Shown here: positions 56,310-63,621 of the stretch, piece by piece
How the letters are laid out: every line of letters begins with the position of its first letter
Position numbering within the stretch: the stretch's first letter is position 1
From: Stenotrophomonas lactitubi
GTDB taxonomy: Bacteria > Pseudomonadota > Gammaproteobacteria > Xanthomonadales > Xanthomonadaceae
Direction of reading: 5' to 3'
Assembly (NCBI RefSeq): GCF_002803515.1
Contig: NZ_PHQX01000001.1
Span: forward strand, 682,001 to 746,000
Length of the DNA stretch: 64,000 nt
Translations under genes and position numbers: made by a program
Notes under the pieces: generated by a model
What the model was told of the DNA's origin: nothing
Seen by the model: the letters and a program-made list of their open reading frames with translations, nothing else
Databases searched by the model: none

Positions 56310-56519
56310 ATGGCCAAGAAGAATCCCCAGCCCGCCACCGACCGCCTCGACGCCTTTCTGGTAGAGGAATACGAAGTCCAGGGCGAGAAGCGTAGCAACT
56401 GGTCGAAGATCGGCGCTGCCTGGCCGCACCAGGATGGCAAAGGTTACCGCCTCGTTCTCAACGCCCTGCCAGTCAACGGGGTGGTCGTGCTCCGCCTCCC
56501 GGAGCCCCAAGACGCCTGA
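56310..56519 (+). CDS. Small basic protein of unknown function
   Basis: 69 residues, MAKKNPQPATDRLDAFLVEE onward. EKRSNWSKIGAAWPHQDGKG and LVLNALPVNGVVVLR resemble small conserved proteins of conjugative elements that contain a W-x-K-I-G-x-A-W-x-H core. No function is known. A terminator follows and the next small gene begins 50 bases later. Confidence 0.65.
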   Translation: MAKKNPQPATDRLDAFLVEEYEVQGEKRSNWSKIGAAWPHQDGKGYRLVLNALPVNGVVVLRLPEPQDA

Positions 56520-56526
56520 ACCCCAC

Positions 56527-56550
56527 GGGGCCCTTCGGGGTCCCTTTCAT
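56527..56550 (+). terminator. Rho-independent terminator
   Basis: GGGGCCC-TTCG-GGGTCCC stem (one G-T pair) followed by TTTCATTTCC. Confidence 0.65.
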
Positions 56551-56569
56551 TTCCTAAGGGAGAACGCCC

Positions 56570-56764
56570 GTGACGACCATCAACGCCCAGTGGTGCACCG
56601 CTTTCAACGCCGCTCTGCAAGCGCACTTCGCCCTCACCATCCAGGACGCCGGGCTCACCGACACCGAGCTGCCCCGCTACGCCGACTTGGGGCCCAAAGA
56701 GGCCGCCCTCACGTTCGGCGAAGACCACGATCTGGACCGCGTCGATCACGGGTGGTTTGGCTAG
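56570..56764 (+). CDS. Small acidic protein
   Basis: 64 residues from GTG 56570, with AGGGAGA upstream. The sequence is MTTINAQWCTAFNAALQAHF followed by an acidic C-terminal half (GEDHDLDRVDHGWFG). No domain is recognised. Confidence 0.5.
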   Translation: MTTINAQWCTAFNAALQAHFALTIQDAGLTDTELPRYADLGPKEAALTFGEDHDLDRVDHGWFG

Positions 56765-56890
56765 CCGCTTTGGCTGCCATGCCATGCCCGACGGATGCCA
56801 CTGGGACCAACTTGGCTCGGGCAGACTGTGAGGTGTGTCACGCAATCGGTAAACTGTGCCCGCGCCAAGGTAGGCGCTATCAGGGGCACC

Positions 56891-57424
56891 ATGAAAAAGT
56901 TCGTTCTTCCTCTCGGCTTCTTGCTGCTGTCAGGCTGCGCCACGTTTGCGCCAGCGCCGCCGCGGCAGGTGGCTTTGACCACCACTTTCGATCCCAGCGA
57001 AGTTGCTTGGTTCTCTGAGAAAGGCACTGGCGCCATCACCGGCCAAGCCTTCTTCCAGACCCGGGGTGGTCAGCCCAGAACCTGCGCGGGGTTGGAAGTC
57101 TCTTTGCAGCCCAAGTCCGGCTATGGTCGCGAGCGCCTGATCGCGCTTTACGGCAGTGCCGAGAGCGGGTATACCACCGTGGGTTCGGCCAACGTGCAGT
57201 TCATCCCTGACAGCGCCGATTACAAGCAGGCGCGCAAGACATCGGTTTGCGACGCCCAAGGCAACTTCAGTTTTACGGGCCTGCCTGCAGGAGAATATTT
57301 CCTGACCACCGGCATCATGTGGTCCGTTCCCGGTCAAGAGTTCATGCCTCCGCAGGGTGGACTTCTGATGCAAAGCGTCAAGCTCTCGGATGGGGAATCC
57401 ACCCGAGTCATCATGACCCGCTGA
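56891..57424 (+). CDS. Lipoprotein with carboxypeptidase-regulatory-like fold
   Basis: 177 residues. The lipobox is LLLSGC (Cys16). The mature domain has TGQAFFQTRGGQPRTCAGLE and DAQGNFSFTGLPAGEYFLTT, the pattern of a carboxypeptidase-regulatory-like (transthyretin-type) beta-sandwich. Two cysteines outside the lipobox may pair. It is expected to be tethered in the envelope. Confidence 0.75.
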   Translation: MKKFVLPLGFLLLSGCATFAPAPPRQVALTTTFDPSEVAWFSEKGTGAITGQAFFQTRGGQPRTCAGLEVSLQPKSGYGRERLIALYGSAESGYTTVGSANVQFIPDSADYKQARKTSVCDAQGNFSFTGLPAGEYFLTTGIMWSVPGQEFMPPQGGLLMQSVKLSDGESTRVIMTR

Positions 57425-57508
57425 GGTTGGCCTGCCCAAAAACACCACGCCTTCAGCCGGCGGTTGAGTGAAATGGCCAGAGTGGGGGCCTTGCGTGCCC
57501 CCATCCTT

Positions 57509-57808
57509 TCAACCGAGGAAGTTGGATTCCTGGTCGCGTGTTTGCTCTAGCGCATTGAATTGCTGGGTCAGCGCCTGGAGCCCCTGCTGCAAAGCCGCGT
57601 TGTAGGTGAGTGTCTGGTGGCCGGCATGGGCGTCGGCGACTCCCGCAAGAGCCATGCTCCAAGCGACGGGCAGTAGTTGGGGGCTCGGATGGCTGGCAAT
57701 GATCGTCAGCAGCCCATACTCCAAGGCCTTGATGTATCCGCGATGGGCTTCCAGATCGACTTCGCAGGCGTCCAGTCGTGCCGCCAGCTGTTCTAGGGTT
57801 TGGGCCAT
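57509..57808 (-). CDS. Helical/coiled-coil protein
   Basis: 99 residues, ATG at 57808. TLEQLAARLDACEVDLEAHR and LQQGLQALTQQFNALEQTRD are helical with heptad-like spacing. No domain is recognised. It lies on the opposite strand between two plus-strand genes. Confidence 0.55.
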   Translation of the reverse strand: MAQTLEQLAARLDACEVDLEAHRGYIKALEYGLLTIIASHPSPQLLPVAWSMALAGVADAHAGHQTLTYNAALQQGLQALTQQFNALEQTRDQESNFLG

Positions 57809-57870
57809 GGTTGCGCTCGACAGGGGAGAGACGAGGTCCGATAGTGGCAGAAAGCCGCCGGATCATTGCC

Positions 57871-58485
57871 ATGAGCATCCTCAATGTTCTGCTGAGTGCC
57901 GATCAACTGGTTGTGACCGTGGACACATGGGCCGAAGACGCGCGCAGCGGACAAACTTCAGCCGGAGCCAAACTGCTCCTCATTCCCCAACACCAGCTGT
58001 TGCTGGCGACCCGTGGGTCAGCTCAGTTCTTCCTTAGAATCTACCAACTGTGCCTGGAGGCGAGTTTTCGGGCAGACTTCACGATGGAGCAACTGAGTGC
58101 TGAGCTTGGGCTCGTGATGGATCAGTTGTGGCCCAACTACGTGAAGGCCGTGGCCGAGGCTGGGTTGCCGGCGGAACACTGCACCACGGAGTTGGTCTTG
58201 GGTGGTTGGTCGCCCAAGAACGGCCGGATGATGGCCACGGCCTATGCCAAACACGACTTGACCGTTCCAGCGGTTGTCCAGCCCATAGGAGGACAGCTGG
58301 CGTCGCCCGGCGATCCGCTCAGGGAGTGGCCGCCCAGCATGGCCACCCAGGACCTGCTGGTGGCAGCGCAGCTCCAGGCTCGATACCTCAACGCCAGCAT
58401 GGGGCGGACCGTCGCCGGCGGACGGTTGCTATTGGGCTTTTTGAAGCCTGGCCAGGCGGTGGTCAAAGACTTGGGCCAGATTTAG
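57871..58485 (+). CDS. Possible Ntn-hydrolase-fold protein
   Basis: 204 residues from ATG 57871; a GTG at 57844 is in frame. VLLSADQLVVTVDTWAEDAR, KLLLIPQHQLLLATRGSAQF and TTELVLGGWSPKNGRMMATA resemble the strand layout of proteasome-like Ntn-hydrolases (a VxVDT start, GSG-like turn and VGG strand). A free N-terminal Thr or Ser is not evident, so the catalytic assignment is weak. Confidence 0.5.
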   Translation: MSILNVLLSADQLVVTVDTWAEDARSGQTSAGAKLLLIPQHQLLLATRGSAQFFLRIYQLCLEASFRADFTMEQLSAELGLVMDQLWPNYVKAVAEAGLPAEHCTTELVLGGWSPKNGRMMATAYAKHDLTVPAVVQPIGGQLASPGDPLREWPPSMATQDLLVAAQLQARYLNASMGRTVAGGRLLLGFLKPGQAVVKDLGQI

Positions 58486-58597
58486 CCCTGCCAATTTGGT
58501 CACTCGGACCGTTCAAAGCATTGCCCCAGTCGAGCGCCGGCTGACGGGCAAGTGCAGCCGCGCCTGCAGGGTGATCGGGCTTTTCTCCCATTTCTTA

Positions 58598-58629
58598 GCT
58601 TTAGTCAAAATAGCCCCCTTGTGGGTTTC
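58598..58629 (+). promoter_or_regulatory. AGCTTTAGTCAAAAT box with CCCCCTTG variant
   Basis: AGCTTTAGTCAAAAT (58598-58612) is followed at once by CCCCCTTGTGGGTTTC. It lies about 100 bases before the gene at 58709 and combines both recurrent boxes of the element. Confidence 0.45.
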
Positions 58630-58708
58630 GCGTGTCGGTGTATCCCAGACGTATGACGTTCGTGATGCGTGCGTCTGACACCGACCAACGAAATGCAAAG
58701 GGGGAGAG

Positions 58709-59077
58709 ATGTTCATTGGATTCAGACTGACGAAGCGGCTTGTCGTCAACGTCGTGGTTGCCCTGGTGCTGGCGCGATTGCTTTTCATGGGCATGGATGG
58801 CTTGGACCGGTTTTCCGATACGTGGAACCGCACCTTTGGGGCGAGCATGCCCAACGCCAGCGGGTTGCGCGGCGCCGTCAACGGCGCACGCCAGGTGTTC
58901 CCGTCTGGGCTGGACGAGTATGCGCGCCAAGCCGAACGGGACGCGGCCCAAAGCACCTCGCTCAAGGACGTGTTTGCCAGCGTGTTCGGACGCGTGAAAA
59001 ACGAGGAGGTCATGTTGCCCTCCGCCATCAATTCCGCTGGAGGGGAGGGCTCGATCTATGATCGCTACGACCATTGA
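58709..59077 (+). CDS. Single-pass membrane protein
   Basis: 122 residues. One N-terminal hydrophobic helix (LVVNVVVALVLARLLFMGM) is followed by a soluble region with DEYARQAERDAAQSTSLKDV. No family is recognised. It heads a four-gene cluster with overlapping ends (20-base overlap with the next). Confidence 0.6.
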   Translation: MFIGFRLTKRLVVNVVVALVLARLLFMGMDGLDRFSDTWNRTFGASMPNASGLRGAVNGARQVFPSGLDEYARQAERDAAQSTSLKDVFASVFGRVKNEEVMLPSAINSAGGEGSIYDRYDH

Positions 59078-59246
59078 CTTTGAGTGGCTGTCCATTCTCT
59101 CCGGGTGGTCCTTGCTCAACGACAGTGCGGCGCTGCTGCGCACCCCGGGCCACCGTTGGGCGGGCTTGGAGGGATTGCTTATCGGCTACGGCCTCATCGC
59201 TGGACAGTGGTTCGTCCTGGCCGCCATGGCCGGAGCGCTGGCATGA
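59058..59246 (+). CDS. Small membrane protein
   Basis: 62 residues, ATG 59058. LLIGYGLIAGQWFVLAAMAG is a membrane helix; a first amphipathic part precedes it. It overlaps the previous gene by 20 bases and the next by 4 (ATGA). Confidence 0.55.
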   Translation: MIATTIDFEWLSILSGWSLLNDSAALLRTPGHRWAGLEGLLIGYGLIAGQWFVLAAMAGALA

Positions 59247-59440
59247 CCACCGTCGGCGCGGTGCTGGCCGCCATGCTGGCTGCAGCGTTCCTGGCCGCTG
59301 TCCTGGGCTTGGCCGGTATCCATTGGGTCAATGCACGGCACGCAAGCGGGGCGCTTCGTGTGCGTTACCGTTTGCGTGCCCAAATCCTGGCCGGTTTGGC
59401 GTTGGCGTGGGTGCTCACCCTGGCGAGGCTGTCCACGTGA
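59243..59440 (+). CDS. Small membrane protein
   Basis: 65 residues. Two helices are visible, VLAAMLAAAFLAAVLGLAGI and ILAGLALAWVLTLARL, with a basic loop between. The start overlaps the preceding stop and the stop overlaps the next GTG. Confidence 0.55.
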   Translation: MTTVGAVLAAMLAAAFLAAVLGLAGIHWVNARHASGALRVRYRLRAQILAGLALAWVLTLARLST

Positions 59441-59604
59441 GCCGGCCACCTTACGTGCAGATGGCCGTTCGCGTGCCACAGGAGCTGAAAGACCTGTTGG
59501 AGCAGGTGGCTGACCGGGAGGGGGTTCACGTCAGCGAGTTGGTGCGGCTGTTGCTGCGAGAAGGTCTGGACCAGCCACGGGCGACCTCTGCTGGCAGCCG
59601 GTAG
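59437..59604 (+). CDS. Ribbon-helix-helix protein
   Basis: 55 residues from GTG 59437 (GTGA overlap). VQMAVRVPQELKDLLEQVAD plus REGVHVSELVRLLLREGL is a CopG/MetJ-type RHH. It probably represses its own operon or takes part in a relaxosome. Confidence 0.65.
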   Translation: MSRPPYVQMAVRVPQELKDLLEQVADREGVHVSELVRLLLREGLDQPRATSAGSR

Positions 59605-59651
59605 GGAAAGCGAGCACCATTCTCGGGTGTCTGACAAAGGCGGGGTGGGGC

Positions 59652-60359
59652 ATGGTCCGACGTTATCCCTATGAACGCCTGGGAGATCAGGTCTTTTCCG
59701 ACGGCATGATCGGTTGCCGGTTTCAGCGTGTGGACCTCAACGCACGTTTTGGGATCAGCGACGAGCTGAGGCAGTTTTTTACCCAGCATGGGCGATGCGC
59801 ACGCTGCAACGGAACGCTGGAGGATTGGAGCATTCACGAGGCGTGCAAAGCAGGTGCTCGCCGTTTCTTCCAGTCCTCCGATCTGGAGGTGCTCTTGCCC
59901 TTGGATACCTTTCATGCACATTGGAAAGTCCGCGTCCGAGAGACACGTCGACGAACGTCGTTTCACCGGGCCCTGAAGTCGAAGGCGGCGCCGGGCTCGC
60001 GCACCGCTGAGCAGATTAGGACGCTGCTGGCACTCCAGGAGCGTCGCTGCTACTACTGCTACAGATCCCTCGAGGGACCGGGTGGCGCTGTAAACGGCCC
60101 AGGCGAGCCCACCAGTTGCCACGAGGATCACTACGTGTCTTTGCATCACGGGGGGAGCCACTTCATCTCCAACATCGTGTTGGCATGTGTGAGTTGCAAC
60201 TCGCGCAAATCGGATCTGCATGGGGACGATTTCGTTCGGGAGGCGCTCGAGCAAGCAACGCTGGCGAGACGCCGTCAATTGTTGCGTATCCACCAGAACC
60301 GAGCAGCGCACGCTTTTCGCTTGGTGGTTGAGGTAGTGGTGGATGCTGGTGACGATTGA
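59652..60359 (+). CDS. HNH endonuclease
   Basis: 235 residues. The C-terminal HNH has RRCYYCYRSLEG, SCHEDHYVSLHHGGSHFISN and LACVSCNSRKSDLHGDDFV. An N-terminal CxxC (GRCARCNGTLED) gives a second zinc pair. Its role in defence or DNA processing is not known. It follows the RHH gene by 47 bases. Confidence 0.8.
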   Translation: MVRRYPYERLGDQVFSDGMIGCRFQRVDLNARFGISDELRQFFTQHGRCARCNGTLEDWSIHEACKAGARRFFQSSDLEVLLPLDTFHAHWKVRVRETRRRTSFHRALKSKAAPGSRTAEQIRTLLALQERRCYYCYRSLEGPGGAVNGPGEPTSCHEDHYVSLHHGGSHFISNIVLACVSCNSRKSDLHGDDFVREALEQATLARRRQLLRIHQNRAAHAFRLVVEVVVDAGDD

Positions 60360-60440
60360 CCCTTGGTTGCTGTTCCCCTGCCGGCGTTGATGTATTGATG
60401 CCAATGCCTTTCGGATCAGCGTCTCATCTGGCGAGACAGG

Positions 60441-60455
60441 TTCTGACTAAAGTAG
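60441..60455 (+). promoter_or_regulatory. TTCTGACTAAAGTAG box next to the CoiA-like start
   Basis: TTCTGACTAAAGTAG ends 4 bases before the ATG at 60460. It matches GACTAAAG at 19042 and the inverted copies elsewhere. No Shine-Dalgarno is visible, so this gene may be leaderless or regulated at this site. Confidence 0.35.
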
Positions 60456-60459
60456 TTCC

Positions 60460-61938
60460 ATGGAGAAAACCGTCCTTTACGTGCCAGCTGCGAAGCGATC
60501 CCACGATTTGGTCTGGGATCGGGAGGGGGGCGAGTGCTTGACGTTGGAGGCCTTCATGGAAGGCCGGGATTACGGAGAGGTCGTCCGGGATGGGCGGCTG
60601 GCGGCCGAACTGGAGGTGCTCGACGGCGCACCTCGGTTCAAGTGCCCCTATTGCAAGGACGCCATGGGCGTGAGGTCCAAAGCCATCCGCGCCCGAACCG
60701 AGTTCCGCTTCTACTTCGATCACCTCACGGCTCGCCACCGCGAAACCTGCACAGGGCGCAAGGGACATTCGCCCCAAGCCATCCTGGCGCGTCGGTTTGG
60801 GCTGTGTAAGGAGGGCGCGCTCCACAAGGCGTTCAAGGGGTGGGTGAGGGACAGCCTGGACGCTGATCCGTCTTTCCAGGAGACCAAGCTGGAAGAACGG
60901 TGGTGGGACATCGAGGGCGTGAAGTGGCGCCAGCCCGACGTGCAGACGCAGCGGAACGGCCAGCGGTGGGCCATCGAGATCCAACTCTCCACTACCTTCG
61001 TTCACGTCATCGCCGAACGGATGCGGCATTACCGAAAGAACGGGGGGCGCATGCTGTGGCTCTTCAAGGAGCTGGATCTGGATCAGTTCCGACTGTCCGA
61101 AGACGACCTGTTTTTCGCCAACAACCGCAACGCGTTTCGCGTCACCCCCGCCACCGTGGCCCGCTCCCAGCGCGAGGGCCGCTTCTGCTTGGAAGGCGTT
61201 TGGCTGGAGCCGCGCCGGGAGGGCGGCACGATCCGCGACGTAGAGGTGCGGCGGGAGGTTTGCTTCGACGATCTCACGTTCGACACGTGTAGCCGGGGCA
61301 TCCCTCGGGCCTACGCCTTCGACTATGAAGGGCACAAAGCCCAAGCAGAAAAGGACCGAATGGCTTGGCAGGAGGAGCAGGTCTGGAGCCATCGGCGAGA
61401 GGCTTTCGAAACCTTCTACGTGGCCCTGCTGCGGGGAGAGATCACCGACTACAAGGAGCGCGATCGCCGTTGGGAAGACTTGCGCCGCTTGTTCTCCCCG
61501 GTGGGGATCACGCTGCCGGCCTATGCCAAGGAAGCCCCCGATTTGGACCGACTGCTGGTGATTGGCTATTCGATCAAGCACGGCGAAGGGCGCCCGATGG
61601 GCATCGGCTTTGAAACGCTGGCCGAGCTGGGCCACCACGCCCACAAAATCTGGCCCAAGAGCTTGTGGTTCTACCGTTGCATGCTCCGTGCACACCACCA
61701 ATTGAAGACGGTCGTGTCCCAAGATCGCACCGGAAAGCTCCAGGCAAAGATGAAAGGGGTGCTCACCAGTTTGGCCCGGGGGGAGACCACCTTTGCGCCG
61801 CACCGGTCCTGGGATCCCCTCATGCTCCGACTGTTCCCCGAGGTGGCGCCTTTGTGGTTGGCGGATCCCAGGCACGTGGCGACAGATGCCTTGAAGCCGC
61901 ATCAGCAGGCAAAGAAACCCCAAGAGGTGGTGGCATGA
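60460..61938 (+). CDS. CoiA/DUF6035-like nuclease
   Basis: 492 residues. A zinc-like RFKCPYCKDAMGVRSK motif is followed by FYFDHLTARHRETCTGRKGH and the PD-(D/E)xK core, RQPDVQTQRNGQRWAIEIQL (Asp, Glu-x-Gln) with IAERMRHYRKNGGRMLWLF. This layout matches CoiA-like competence nucleases and DUF6035 proteins. It probably processes DNA. The gene overlaps the next by 4 bases. Confidence 0.7.
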   Translation: MEKTVLYVPAAKRSHDLVWDREGGECLTLEAFMEGRDYGEVVRDGRLAAELEVLDGAPRFKCPYCKDAMGVRSKAIRARTEFRFYFDHLTARHRETCTGRKGHSPQAILARRFGLCKEGALHKAFKGWVRDSLDADPSFQETKLEERWWDIEGVKWRQPDVQTQRNGQRWAIEIQLSTTFVHVIAERMRHYRKNGGRMLWLFKELDLDQFRLSEDDLFFANNRNAFRVTPATVARSQREGRFCLEGVWLEPRREGGTIRDVEVRREVCFDDLTFDTCSRGIPRAYAFDYEGHKAQAEKDRMAWQEEQVWSHRREAFETFYVALLRGEITDYKERDRRWEDLRRLFSPVGITLPAYAKEAPDLDRLLVIGYSIKHGEGRPMGIGFETLAELGHHAHKIWPKSLWFYRCMLRAHHQLKTVVSQDRTGKLQAKMKGVLTSLARGETTFAPHRSWDPLMLRLFPEVAPLWLADPRHVATDALKPHQQAKKPQEVVA

Positions 61939-62723
61939 AGGAAGACCGGTTGAGCCACGGGATCCAATCGGCGCTGGACGCTCGTGCTGCAAAGCGCCAG
62001 CCCACGGCGTTGGACATCGCACAGGAGGCCAGAGAGGCCAAGGCCAGCCTGGAATCGAACATGTCCTGCATGGCCCGCATCACTGTTCCCGCCAGCAGTG
62101 AGCGCCACCGGGTGACCTTCCAGCTGTTGAGGGCATCGATGGACTACGGCCGTGCGTTGCTGTTCCTCCTGGAGACCCATCCCATCGATCTTCCAGCGGT
62201 GGCCTTGGCGATGCATCGCTCCCAGATTGAGCAATTCCTGCGGGCGGTGTTTGTCCAGTTCCTTGCCGACGACGAACAGCTGGAGGACTTTCTCCAGGAA
62301 GATCGCGGCCCCCGAAAGAAGAACGAGAAAGGAAAGTGGGTGACTATTGCCCTCAAAGACCTGGCCGCGGACGTGGAGCAGGCCATTGCACGCATCGGGC
62401 AGGACGATGAGCCTCAGAAGCTGGCTCGGACGGTGACCAATTCGTGGGACCCTCTGTGCGGACTGGTCCATGGCGGGAAGGCCATTCGGGTGATGTATCA
62501 AGATCCCAATGGGCAGATCGGGGCGCACGTGCCGGCAGCCATTCTTTTTCAGACCACCGTCAACGCGGTGGCCACCACCAACTTGTGCGTCATTGCAGCA
62601 CTGACAGCGGTTGGGGTTGGGGCCTTTGAGGAAAACCCCGTTGTTGAGCAGTGCGCCAGCGGGATGCTGCATTACATGCAACGGAGGAGAGCTCGCATGG
62701 AAGAGCTGGCCTGGCCGCCTTAA
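61935..62723 (+). CDS. DUF6988-like protein coupled to the CoiA-like nuclease
   Basis: 262 residues from ATG 61935 (ATGA overlap). AMHRSQIEQFLRAVFVQFLA and VTNSWDPLCGLVHGGKAIRV suggest a helical, HEPN-like or DUF5677/DUF6988 fold. The two genes must act together given the overlap. Function unknown. Confidence 0.6.
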   Translation: MKEDRLSHGIQSALDARAAKRQPTALDIAQEAREAKASLESNMSCMARITVPASSERHRVTFQLLRASMDYGRALLFLLETHPIDLPAVALAMHRSQIEQFLRAVFVQFLADDEQLEDFLQEDRGPRKKNEKGKWVTIALKDLAADVEQAIARIGQDDEPQKLARTVTNSWDPLCGLVHGGKAIRVMYQDPNGQIGAHVPAAILFQTTVNAVATTNLCVIAALTAVGVGAFEENPVVEQCASGMLHYMQRRRARMEELAWPP

Positions 62724-63082
62724 AGGATCGGACGCGCATTGTCGCGCGGCTCTCTATCCCCACCAACGATCGCTGGCGGGGAGAGTTGCAATCGGAGGTC
62801 TGCGAATCCTCGGTTTAGGCGGCGTGCCTTCTGACCAAGGGATTCCCAGGTTGAGTCTGCTGCGTCGGACGGAGGCTTTTCGATAAGGACAAGCTGGGCC
62901 GATGCCTTGAATCTCTCAAGGAGTGCTGCTTCATGCCCCGGTGGGGCCAGTGCAGCGCGGCTGCTGGCCTCCGCTGCGTTGAGCTCCAGCATGTTCAGTT
63001 CGATCAGCGTCGTCATGGCAACAGGGGACCGGGTGGGCTCCGTCCGCTTGCCGCGCCAAAGGTTGGTGATCCATGTCCACAT
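62720..63082 (-). CDS. Unknown small protein
   Basis: 120 residues. The N-terminus MWTWITNLWRGKRTEP is aromatic and basic, followed by a helical part (NMLELNAAEASSRAALA). It is convergent with the preceding gene (4-base overlap). No domain is recognised. Confidence 0.4.
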   Translation of the reverse strand: MWTWITNLWRGKRTEPTRSPVAMTTLIELNMLELNAAEASSRAALAPPGHEAALLERFKASAQLVLIEKPPSDAADSTWESLGQKARRLNRGFADLRLQLSPPAIVGGDREPRDNARPIL

Positions 63083-63112
63083 GGGGTCGATTCGTCCTTG
63101 TTCGCCGATGTC

Positions 63113-63496
63113 CTAGTCCTTGGTGGGCGACAACACTTTTTCGATGAGTGCGTTGCGCTTCTTCGCCGACAGCTCACCCAAAGCGCCTAGCAGTTCGGCA
63201 AAACGTTCCTGCTGAGCCGCGCTCTGCTCGCCCAAAGCCAAGATCGCATCGGCCATCGCTGGGCTGGTCGCCAAAAGATAGGCTGGGGGCACCTCCAAGG
63301 CTTGGGCCAGCTCGAAGAGGGCTTCCAAGCTGATCGACATGCCCTCGGATTCATACCGAGAGATTCGGGCCGACGCCGTGTCCTTGTCCATCCCCATCCG
63401 CACTCCGACTTCGCGCTGGCTCAAGCCCCGCAGGACGCGGGCTTGGCGCAGACGCGCGGCCACCACGGCTCGGGGAGCGGGCGGGGCGGCGGTCAC
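63113..63496 (-). CDS. XRE-family transcriptional regulator
   Basis: 127 residues from the GTG at 63496; the frame is open to ATG 63601, but that start would leave only 20 bases to the divergent gene. AARLRQARVLRGLSQREVGV and SARISRYESEGMSISLEALF form a lambda-Cro/CI-type HTH. The C-terminal half is a helical extension. It is placed divergently from the exported gene at 63622 and may repress it. Confidence 0.75.
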   Translation of the reverse strand: MTAAPPAPRAVVAARLRQARVLRGLSQREVGVRMGMDKDTASARISRYESEGMSISLEALFELAQALEVPPAYLLATSPAMADAILALGEQSAAQQERFAELLGALGELSAKKRNALIEKVLSPTKD

Positions 63497-63562
63497 GGGC
63501 TGAACGGATGCAATGCAGGCATGCGGACAGGATGACCCAGAGGCTACGCCCCGGGTAGACTC

Positions 63563-63575
63563 TACGTGTCGCGTA
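63563..63575. promoter_or_regulatory. TACG-N5-CGTA dyad in the XRE/exported-gene gap
   Basis: TACGTGTCGCGTA lies between the divergent start points and is a candidate operator for the XRE regulator. The short stem makes this tentative. Confidence 0.3.
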
Positions 63576-63621
63576 AGTTGGCTGCAAGATCCCAAATCCA
63601 TTGGTGGGAACAGGGGGTTTC

